This document shows, piece after piece, positions 9,538 through 16,109 of a DNA stretch of 64,000 nt; the stretch's first letter is position 1; the number at the start of each line of letters is the position of its first letter. The stretch comes from an uncultured Verrucomicrobiales bacterium (lineage in GTDB: Bacteria > Verrucomicrobiota > Verrucomicrobiia > Verrucomicrobiales > Akkermansiaceae): the NCBI GenBank assembly GCA_937916135.1, contig CALFTQ010000051.1, positions 1 through 64,000 of the forward strand, written 5' to 3'. A program made the translations under genes and the position numbers. Below the pieces are notes generated by a model. The model did not search any database. It saw only the letters and a list, made by a program, of their open reading frames with translations, and had not been told where the DNA came from.

Positions 9538-10108
9538 GAGGAATTACGCTGAGATGACCGAGGGGCTGAGGTTCGCCACCCTCCGGGCGGCAGTCCACTT
9601 CCACACGCCAGAACCGGGCATCCTGGTTGAACTGGTGCAGGGTGTACTCATCCTTGGTGAGGAACCCGTCCTCCAGACGCACGGTGGCTTCTGATTCTGT
9701 CACCTGCATGCTGTTGCTTTCGCGGGGAACGAATTTGCCATCCTTGTACGGAATGTACACGCGGTCACCCATCTGCACACCGTCTCCGTTGAAAAAGCGG
9801 ACGGTTATCTGCCCGGAGCCTTCTGCTTCATTCAGCACCAGCCGGCAGACAGGGTAGGAATATGCGCGCAGCTCCATGCGTGCATCGCCGGCAGAGGCTT
9901 TCCAGAAAGCTTCCGCATCATCAATGCACACACCGGCCCCTTCCCAGGCAAGGGGCTTGAACTCATTGCGCCATTCGGCATGTGGGAGTTTCGCAACAGC
10001 AGCCCAGAATCCACCAATGCCACATACCAGAATCAGCAAGGCTACAATCGCCCATGCCTTGTTTTTCCATCCTGATTTTTTTGGTTTATCTTGCTCTTTG
10101 CCTTGCAT
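9527..10108 (-). CDS. Membrane-anchored hypothetical protein upstream of lnt
   Basis: 193 residues from the ATG at 10108. An upstream alternative at 10159 is unlikely because a good promoter ends 6 bp before 10108. A basic N-terminus (KEQDKPKKSGWKNK) is followed by one membrane helix (AWAIVALLILVCGIGGFWAAV) and an exported domain of about 145 residues. That domain has two cysteines (CIDD, CRLV) and beta-rich text. No family is recognised. Its 3' end overlaps lnt by 11 bp, so it heads the unit with lnt and the GT8 gene. Confidence 0.75.
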   Translation of the reverse strand: MQGKEQDKPKKSGWKNKAWAIVALLILVCGIGGFWAAVAKLPHAEWRNEFKPLAWEGAGVCIDDAEAFWKASAGDARMELRAYSYPVCRLVLNEAEGSGQITVRFFNGDGVQMGDRVYIPYKDGKFVPRESNSMQVTESEATVRLEDGFLTKDEYTLHQFNQDARFWRVEVDCRPEGGEPQPLGHLSVIPHDL

Positions 10109-10143
10109 GACTCTATTCTGAACCGAAAAATGCCGCGTTGCAA
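10109..10143 (-). promoter_or_regulatory. Promoter of the 10108 gene and lnt unit, leaderless arrangement
   Basis: On the minus strand, TTGCAA (10138-10143), 17 bp, CAGAAT (10115-10120), then AGAGTC and the ATG at 10108. The six-base gap implies a leaderless mRNA and supports the 10108 start over the longer reading frame. Confidence 0.65.
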
Positions 10144-10213
10144 TAAAAAAGGATTGCATTTCCGGAAAAATAGGTCATAAATAGGTGTGGGTACAACCCC
10201 CACATACACGACA

Positions 10214-10447
10214 ATGGCCGATATCGACGATAAGACTGAAAAGAATGTTCCCGGCAAGTTCTATGTTGACTGCAACTGCATCGACTGCGACCTCTGCCGC
10301 GAGACCGCCCCTGATTTCTTCGCCCGCGACGATGACGAGGGTCTTTCCTTCGTTTGCAAGCAGCCCGTGACCGATGATGAGATTGCTCTCTGCACCGAGG
10401 CCATGGAAGGCTGCCCCGTGCAGGCTATCGGCGACGACGGCGAGTAA
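10214..10447 (+). CDS. Ferredoxin, single [4Fe-4S] type
   Basis: 77 residues from the ATG at 10214; a GTG at 10187 would add nine unlikely residues. It is a small acidic electron carrier. Ligand cysteines are C22, C25 and C28 (CIDCDLC) and C67 (EGCP), the monocluster ferredoxin pattern with RETAPDFF after the third cysteine. Extra cysteines at C20, C48 and C60 could form a disulfide. It has its own terminator directly downstream, so it is probably a strong single-gene unit. A 6-bp hairpin (TGTGGG/CCCACA) lies in the leader. Confidence 0.9.
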   Translation: MADIDDKTEKNVPGKFYVDCNCIDCDLCRETAPDFFARDDDEGLSFVCKQPVTDDEIALCTEAMEGCPVQAIGDDGE

Positions 10448-10472
10448 AGAACCCGGTATCATTTCCTCAATG

Positions 10473-10505
10473 GGGCAGCCCGGTTTCCGGGCTGCCCGCT
10501 TTTTC
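10473..10505 (+). terminator. Intrinsic terminator after the ferredoxin gene
   Basis: A perfect 11-bp stem, GGGCAGCCCGG (10473-10483) and CCGGGCTGCCC (10487-10497), has a TTT loop and is followed by GCTTTTT. It sits 25 bp past the ferredoxin stop. Confidence 0.88.
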
Positions 10506-10553
10506 CGGTGCCTCTGCATGGCCGGACGCAAAAAGAAAGAACCGGAGCTGACC

Positions 10554-11009
10554 ATGAGCACGCCCTTGCCCGTGGCGCGCCCGCGCAAGCGCTTCTACAT
10601 GCAGAAAATGCCGGATGGCGTGGGCGAGCGTGCCGTTCGTGTGCGCGGTGTGCGCGCAGGCGCCCGCGACCAGGCTTTTGCCGATTTTTTCGGCGGCGGT
10701 GGTGAGCTGGCTGCATCGAGCAATCAGCGGAGCATGGAAAGCCTGCTGGGCGAGCTGCTCAGCGAACTCGATTTGCAGGAGGACTCCCTGGCTCCCGAGC
10801 TGCTGGCCGAAGCCTGGGCAGATGCCGTTGGCCCCGGCCTCTCCTCCGTTTCCTCCCTCGTCAGCGTGGCCAAGGGCCGCGCTCGCGTCACGGTGAACCA
10901 CCCCACCGTGCGCTACGAAATCACCCGCATGAAACCCCAGATTATCCGCCGCCTCAATCAGATTCTGGGTGCCGGCAGCGTCAAATCCCTCCTCATCGCC
11001 TCGGCATAG
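10554..11009 (+). CDS. DUF721/DciA-like protein
   Basis: About 151 residues from the ATG at 10554, which has GGAG 6 bp upstream; an in-frame ATG at 10518 (MAGRKKKEP) is possible. The C-terminal half has the DUF721 pattern: LAEAWADAVGPGLSSVSSLVSVAKGRARVTVNHPTVRYEI, then helices ending INQILGAGSVKSLLIAS. DciA is the widespread ancestral loader of the replicative helicase DnaB (family knowledge). The N-terminus is basic and disordered. The 3' end lies in a 34-bp sequence repeated at 14645-14678. Confidence 0.75.
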   Translation: MSTPLPVARPRKRFYMQKMPDGVGERAVRVRGVRAGARDQAFADFFGGGGELAASSNQRSMESLLGELLSELDLQEDSLAPELLAEAWADAVGPGLSSVSSLVSVAKGRARVTVNHPTVRYEITRMKPQIIRRLNQILGAGSVKSLLIASA

Positions 11010-11025
11010 GCCGGGCACCGGCGGC
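10992..11025. repeat. 34-bp direct repeat, left copy, at the dciA 3' end
   Basis: The sequence reads CTCATCGCCTCGGCATAGG, then C, then CGGGCACCGGCGGC. It matches 14645-14678 at 33 of 34 positions; only the middle base differs. It covers the last codons and stop of the dciA-like gene. Read on the minus strand it encodes AAGARPMPRR-stop, the same C-terminus as the ankyrin gene at 14646. Together the copies bracket an AT-rich 3.6-kb block. Confidence 0.75.
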
Positions 11026-11178
11026 TATTTTTGTGCCCCAGATAGGGAGGCGGTGCCGGCGTGCTCGCAACATAGCGAAACACGCCGGCCGCAGCCTTAT
11101 TCACGCGGCTGCATGAATTGTTGAGATTCAATTTACAAGACCGATATAAATTTAAAATGGCACTTGCGTGCAGGTGTT

Positions 11179-12984
11179 TTATTTGACATCCGGATAAATA
11201 GTTATACGATTGTTGTAATAATCAAGAATGCACCATAGATGCCTGGAAAAATCGACAGTCCCCTTGAGCGCTTCCTTGTGAGTGTCGACATCAATTTGAA
11301 TGTCTCGTTTTGAGGCATCTTCTTTATATGCTCCTCCGTTAAATCGGTTCGTATTACATGGAACGAAGTCTTCAATAGAATAACTGCCGCCTTTAATTTT
11401 ATAAATATAAATTTTCGAATCCGGCCTGAGGTTCTTGTTTATATCTATAATATCTCTTTTTCCTGCTTGCAAATACAAGTCATTATCTAATTCTCCGTTA
11501 TCAACTGTCCATATTGACGTTCTTCGGTCATTATAGATGCTTATTTTAGATACTCGAAGTTTAGCATTTATTGGTTCTATGATATTTGAGATGTTTACTC
11601 CCTGCGTTTTTTCTGCAGAATCTTCAGAAGTTGATTCTTGGGTGAGGGGAACATCATTTACTGGAGCTTGAGCAATGCTTTCGCGATTTAAGAAAGCCCG
11701 GACGCGTCCGTCAATTTTAATGTCGTTTCTAGTTAAAGGCCTTGTCAGATGAACTCCCTGTAAAGTTTTTACTCGACTCAGGGCCACATAGACCTGTCCT
11801 GGAGCAAATGCTGTTTGTCCTAAATCAATGAGAACCTTGTCCCATGTCTGTCCCTGTGATTTATGAATCGTTATGGCATAGGCCAATTTCAAGGGATATT
11901 GTTCATACGAACCTATTGTTCTCGATGTTAGCTGGCCATTGTCAGCTTTAACATATTCCTCTTTGTTCCATACAGTACGCTGCAAAGTTACAAAATTCCC
12001 GTTGTCGAGAAGAATTGTAATATTATCATTACCAAATGCAGCAACTATTCCCATTGAACCATTGACATACTTTTCATTGGTATCGTTTTTGCAAACCATT
12101 ACTCTTGCATTGAGCTTTAACTCCAACGTTTGCGGAACGGGATAGTCAGTTTCCGGGTATTTGCCCTCAATTGTTGCCTCAAACATTCTAGGTGCCCCCG
12201 TCAGCTCATTTAATCTTCGAGAGTTTTCTGCGTCAGCATTATTTCGAGTAGCTGTAACAATGGGTACTTCTTTATCATTTTCACCGCTAATTACACGCTG
12301 ATTGAAATACTCTAATGCCCGGTTGATATCCTTGCCGTCTCCTTGGCTGATGATTCTCAAATTATTTATAAAATCGCTATCGCCATGCTGTCTGTGATTC
12401 TCTTGCAATTCGATTAAGGAAAAATCGTTTTTTGCATAACACCGAGCATCAAAGAAAAATGGGGTTGAGTACCCGTAAGTATTTTTGAGGTACTGTATTG
12501 CTTCCTCGTTCCCGTTATCATATACAGGAGGTAATTGGTATAAGTCACCTATTAAAACAATCTGAATCCCTCCGAAAGAGCGGCTTTCGCCCTTTGCTCT
12601 CTGGCATAATTTATCAATGGTATCAAATACATCCGCCCGTAGCATGGAGACTTCATCAATAATTAAAGTGTCGATATGCTTAACAATGTCTTGATATTGT
12701 TGATATTTTTCTACAATGTTGAGAGGAAAGTAATCGTGCGCACCCAATTTAAAGAGAGAGTGGATCGTTGTGCCACCGATTAATTCAGCAGCAATCCCCG
12801 ATGGCGCCACAACAGCACACAATCTATTTTTGCTTTTTAACTCTTCCTTGATAGATTTTATCAGGGTAGATTTGCCTGTCCCAGCCTGTCCTTGTATAAA
12901 TAGATTCCTGTGAGGCTCGTTTTTAACAATCTCCAATGCTTTTTTCTGGCATTCGTCCAAGTTTTCCAAGGGAATATTCGACAT
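11179..12984 (-). CDS. PIF1/RecD-like SF1B helicase
   Basis: 601 residues. Helicase core: Walker A GQAGTGKST (residues 32-40), Walker B IIDEVSML (108-114), GDLYQLPPV, ENHRQ, and the late motifs IHKSQGQT and VYVALSRV. The order matches PIF1-family 5'-3' helicases. From about residue 440 there is an unrecognised C-terminal extension of 160 residues with a Ser/Glu-rich linker and beta-rich text. Its base composition is visibly more AT-rich than its neighbours and codon use differs, suggesting acquisition by transfer. It is alone in its block, so a role in replication, plasmid upkeep or defence cannot be decided. Confidence 0.85.
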   Translation of the reverse strand: MSNIPLENLDECQKKALEIVKNEPHRNLFIQGQAGTGKSTLIKSIKEELKSKNRLCAVVAPSGIAAELIGGTTIHSLFKLGAHDYFPLNIVEKYQQYQDIVKHIDTLIIDEVSMLRADVFDTIDKLCQRAKGESRSFGGIQIVLIGDLYQLPPVYDNGNEEAIQYLKNTYGYSTPFFFDARCYAKNDFSLIELQENHRQHGDSDFINNLRIISQGDGKDINRALEYFNQRVISGENDKEVPIVTATRNNADAENSRRLNELTGAPRMFEATIEGKYPETDYPVPQTLELKLNARVMVCKNDTNEKYVNGSMGIVAAFGNDNITILLDNGNFVTLQRTVWNKEEYVKADNGQLTSRTIGSYEQYPLKLAYAITIHKSQGQTWDKVLIDLGQTAFAPGQVYVALSRVKTLQGVHLTRPLTRNDIKIDGRVRAFLNRESIAQAPVNDVPLTQESTSEDSAEKTQGVNISNIIEPINAKLRVSKISIYNDRRTSIWTVDNGELDNDLYLQAGKRDIIDINKNLRPDSKIYIYKIKGGSYSIEDFVPCNTNRFNGGAYKEDASKRDIQIDVDTHKEALKGTVDFSRHLWCILDYYNNRITIYPDVK

Positions 12985-13233
12985 AATAAAATCTTTCTTT
13001 GGTGGTAATTAAAATTTAGCCCATGTGCGTTTAAGAGACGTGACCTACAAAATCACAATATCATATTACTTCTTGTGGGCCATTGAGTCAACATCATATT
13101 CATGCGAGAGTGAGAGAAGAGAGCAAAAAAGCAGCCACGCAGGAGAAGTCTGCGTAGCTGCTTTGCCAAACTGTGGGGAATTAGTATTCGCTTTCTGCGG
13201 TCTTCTCCTAATAATTTAATTATTTGCTCGCTA
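12985..13233. other. AT-rich intergenic region upstream of the helicase
   Basis: About 250 bp without a convincing coding region. It must contain the helicase promoter (minus strand) but no clear -35/-10 pair stands out. It holds the strong hairpin at 13125-13164 and is followed by the second dispersed repeat at 13234. Confidence 0.6.
13125..13164 (-). terminator. Minus-strand hairpin with U tract (terminator or attenuator)
   Basis: A stem of about 14 pairs with one mismatch: AAAGCAGCCACGCAG (13128-13142) pairs with CTGCGTAGCTGCTTT (13150-13164) around a 7-nt loop. On the minus strand it runs into six U residues (13130-13125). No minus-strand gene ends here; the helicase start lies about 140 bp further on, so it could be an attenuator, the end of a small RNA, or a leftover from a lost gene. 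Confidence 0.6.
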
Positions 13234-13317
13234 TGGATATGTCGCCCACTAACGTGGGCTATAAATTCCGCTCGCCTACGGCTCGCAAACTAATCGCCAA
13301 ATTCCAATTTATTGAGC
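13234..13317. repeat. Interspersed repeat, copy 2
   Basis: It shares TGGATATGTCGCCC at the left and CAAATTCCAATTTAT plus a pyrimidine and GAG at the right with positions 1-67. The first hairpin is perfect here (GCCCAC, TAAC loop, GTGGGC, 13244-13259). The middle differs in sequence from copy 1. It directly abuts the broken 5' end of the ankyrin gene. Confidence 0.65.
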
Positions 13318-14412
13318 AGAGGGGGGGCTTCTTCCAAAATGTTGCTGATATTTCGGGCAGAGGTGAACGCCGTGGCTGACAATGGCCGTACCCCGCTGCA
13401 TTATGCGATTTCCGTGCCGGTGGCTGAATTGCTGCTGGAGTATGGAGCTTCTCCCTTCGTGAAGGATAAGGATGGCCACCTGCCTTGTACCCGTGCTGTT
13501 TCTGTGCCCCTGAGCTCTCTTCTGGAAAATGCCATTTACGAGGAAATAGAAAAGAAGGCACCGCCCCGGCAATCCCCCCGGATAGAACGCCTCTGGGAGG
13601 TGCTGCAGCTCACTTCTCTGGAAGAAATGCGCAGCGCCCTAGATTCTCTGACCCACCAGGCGGAGGCCGGGTGTGCGGATGTTGCGCCGGTGGCAGAAAG
13701 CGCTTCTGCCATAAAGCTCGAGACGCAGGAAATCAGGAGCTCCATCCGCGCTCGCCTTTTCAAGAAGTATCAGTTGAGCAGGCACGAGGAACTGGAGACC
13801 TGGGACTGGTGCGATATCATGGATGATGCCGTGAAATCCCTTTCAGAGCGGGAGTTCGAGGTGATGGTCGAGCTGGCCGACAAATATGCCGGCAATGAAT
13901 ACTGGAGCATGCAGGGCGCCGCATTGTGCCTGAAGATGCGCCAGAAGTACAGCGATGAATTATTTATCCGCGTGGCGAAAATGACCGACCGACGGTTCTC
14001 GTTGGCTGACCCGGATAATAAGTTCATGGCATATCTGCTGCATAGTTATGAGCCCGCCCTTATTCGCCGCCTGGTAGAGGAGGTGGGGCTTCCGGTGAAT
14101 GCAGAGTTCTCCGGGTTTGAGGTTGTGCCAGATGGTACGTTGTTGTGCTATGCCGCACGCGAAGGCCTGGAGAATTTGTGCGTATTCCTGCTCGAAAAGG
14201 GCGCAGACCCCGCTCTCGCGGTGCGGGAGCAGAGCTGTCCGCTGGTGGAAGCCGTGGTGAATGCCCATCATGCCATTGCCTGGCTCCTGCTGGAGCACGG
14301 GGCGCCGCAACAGAATCTGTACTACATGGGCAGGCCGTTCATCCCCCTGGCTCACGCCAGGGAGCAGCACGACCTCGCCATGATGGATATTCTGGCTGCC
14401 TTTCAGGCCTGA
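13312..14412 (+). pseudogene. Ankyrin-repeat protein, 5'-truncated
   Basis: The open frame gives up to 366 residues but only from a TTG inside the dispersed repeat, or an ATG at 13339. It opens in mid-repeat (AEVNAVADNGRTPLHYA), with no signal peptide and no preceding helix. Further ankyrin units lie near the C-terminus (TLLCYAAREGLENLCVFLLEKGADP, SCPLVEAVVNAHHAIAWLLLEHGAP). The middle 150 residues are helical and unrecognised. The frame is otherwise intact and GC-rich, unlike the AT-rich helicase beside it. The likeliest reading is a secreted or cytosolic ankyrin protein that lost its 5' end when the repeat and helicase block arrived. Expression is doubtful. Confidence 0.65.
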
Positions 14413-14565
14413 AACCGCGTTAAAAGATATTTGGGGTAAAGGCCTTCTTAATACTTTGAGAAAAAAGAAATAATTTTTAATCCTATCATCAACCTCGTTG
14501 AGGAGATGCTGAGGCTCTTGCAGAAAGCAAAGAAACCCTCCTGGTACTCAGTCCCCGATTGAGAA

Positions 14566-14593
14566 ATCCGCCATGCCTTCCGGCATGGCGGAT
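14566..14593 (-). terminator. Terminator hairpin of the ankyrin gene
   Basis: A perfect 12-bp stem, ATCCGCCATGCC (14566-14577) and GGCATGGCGGAT (14582-14593), has a TTCC loop. On the minus strand it is followed by TTTCTC, a weak U tract. It lies about 50 bp past the stop at 14646. It shares most of its stem and its outer flank (CGGGAGT) with the hairpin at 15717-15747. Confidence 0.65.
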
Positions 14594-14644
14594 GAACGGG
14601 AGTATTGGCAGGAGTGCATGGATGGCCCAACAAAAGATTCATAA

Positions 14645-14678
14645 CTCATCGCCTCGGCATAGGGCGGGCACCGGCGGC
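14645..14678. repeat. 34-bp direct repeat, right copy
   Basis: 33 of 34 bases match 10992-11025. Here the sequence encodes, on the minus strand, the last residues and stop of the intact ankyrin protein. No tRNA or integrase is adjacent. Confidence 0.75.
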
Positions 14679-15596
14679 GAGCAGGGTATCCACAATTTCT
14701 GCGTGGGCCTTTTCGGTGGCCAGCATGAGGGCAGTGCGGTGGTAGCGGTCTTTGGCGTTCACCTCGGCACCGCCTTTCAGCAGGAGTTCCACGATTTCCA
14801 GATGGCCGCGGTAGGCTGCGTGCATGAGGGGTGTGTGGGCGGAGTGGTCGGCGGTGTTCACTTGGGAGCCCGCTTGAATCAGGGCTGCCACGGCTTTGGC
14901 TCTGCCTTCGCGAGCCGCCAGAAGGAGGGGCGACTTGCCGTTGGTGTTGGGGCACTCCATATCGGCACCGGATTCGAGCAGGATGCGGATGCTTTCCGGG
15001 TTGTTGGCCAGTGCTGCGTAGTGCAATGCGGTGTTGCCGAGCTTATCTTGCGTTGCAATGGCTGCCTGGTGATTGAGCAGGAGGCTGACAAGTCCGGCAT
15101 TCCGGTTGCGGGCGGCGAGCATGAGCGGGGTCGTTCCCCATTTGTCTGTGCAGTCAATCCGGGCTCCGGCAGATATCAGGAGCTCTGCTGCTTTCTGATT
15201 GCCGCGGATGAGGGCGCACATGAGCGCCGTGCGCCCTTCGCCGTCCGTTTTGTCTACGTCTGCTCCGGCTTTAAGCAGCAGTTCTACGCAATCAGCCTTG
15301 CCTTGCAATGCGGCAACCTGCAGGGGAGTCCAGCCGTAGGAGTCCACGGCATTCACGCGGGCTCCGGCTTTGATGAGCATGGCTGCTATCTCCGTGTGAC
15401 CATTCGCGGCGGCTGCTGTAAGCGGGAGCTTGCCGTAGGCATCGAATGTGTTCGGATTGGCTCCGTTGGACAGGCTGGCGCGCGTGGCTGCAATGTCGCC
15501 GCGTGCCACATGCCCGCACAGGCCGGTGAGGTGCGGAGCAGGGGCTGCCAGGGTGGCTCCAGCCAGAAGGATGGTGAATAGAAAGGGTGTTTTCAT
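14646..15596 (-). CDS. Secreted ankyrin-repeat protein
   Basis: 316 residues from the ATG at 15596; a GTG at 15602 is two codons earlier. The signal peptide is MKTPFLFTILLAGATLA. The rest is almost wholly ankyrin repeats of 33 residues, about eight units, with the consensus G-TPL-AA--G---V--LL-AGA (for example YGWTPLQVAALQGKADCVELLLKAGADV). Ankyrin arrays bind proteins; the partner is unknown. It is probably periplasmic, as no membrane anchor or lipobox is seen. The odd C-terminus (RPMPRR) is encoded inside the 34-bp direct repeat. Confidence 0.88.
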   Translation of the reverse strand: MKTPFLFTILLAGATLAAPAPHLTGLCGHVARGDIAATRASLSNGANPNTFDAYGKLPLTAAAANGHTEIAAMLIKAGARVNAVDSYGWTPLQVAALQGKADCVELLLKAGADVDKTDGEGRTALMCALIRGNQKAAELLISAGARIDCTDKWGTTPLMLAARNRNAGLVSLLLNHQAAIATQDKLGNTALHYAALANNPESIRILLESGADMECPNTNGKSPLLLAAREGRAKAVAALIQAGSQVNTADHSAHTPLMHAAYRGHLEIVELLLKGGAEVNAKDRYHRTALMLATEKAHAEIVDTLLAAGARPMPRR

Positions 15597-15704
15597 GCTC
15601 ACTTAGCAATGTAGCATGATGCGTGGTGATAGGCGAGAAAAAAACGTACCAGATACTTGAAAAAGTCAAAAATGGTTATCGCCGCTTCTGTCCCGTGTGC
15701 CGGG

Positions 15705-15747
15705 AAGAAAAAAACATCCGCCATGTGCGGGGTACACATGGCGGATG
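15705..15747 (-). terminator. Intrinsic terminator after the GH20-Sel1 unit
   Basis: A perfect 12-bp stem, ATCCGCCATGTG (15717-15728) and CACATGGCGGAT (15736-15747), has a 7-nt loop and is followed on the minus strand by GTTTTTTTCTTC. It lies 20 bp beyond the Sel1 stop. Confidence 0.88.
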
Positions 15748-15767
15748 GTCGGGAGTGTTCTGCCGGG

Positions 15768-16109
15768 TCAGCCGGCCTGGGCGAGCATGGCCTCGGCCAT
15801 GGCGTTGCCCATGGCTGCGGCGTGCTTGAGGGCCACGAGGGCTTTGTCTGTGTCCTTTTCCATGAGGCGGCCTTCGATGAGGCACATGGCGAGCACGAAG
15901 AGGGCCACGTGGTCACCCCCCTGCGCGGCGGATTCCAGGGAAATGAGGTCGGAACGCGATTTGAGCTGGGCAAAGTACACGCGTGCGAGCTGGTTCTGCG
16001 CTTCGGCGTGCCCGGCAAAGGCTGCATTGCGCAGGTGCTCTGCACCTTCCTTGGCATGGCCGGCCTTGAACGCGGCGGCTCCGGCTTCGTATTCCTGCTG
16101 CGGGTCCAT
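15768..16109 (-). CDS. Small Sel1/TPR-like repeat protein
   Basis: 113 residues, all helical, with two to three Sel1-type units (KAGHAKEGAEHLRNAAFAGHAEAQNQLARVYF; TDKALVALKHAAAMGNAMAEAMLA). There is no signal peptide, so it is probably cytosolic. Sel1 repeats act as protein-binding scaffolds. Its start overlaps the GH20 stop by one base, so it is translationally coupled to an exported enzyme, an unusual pairing. Its specific role is unknown. Confidence 0.78.
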   Translation of the reverse strand: MDPQQEYEAGAAAFKAGHAKEGAEHLRNAAFAGHAEAQNQLARVYFAQLKSRSDLISLESAAQGGDHVALFVLAMCLIEGRLMEKDTDKALVALKHAAAMGNAMAEAMLAQAG

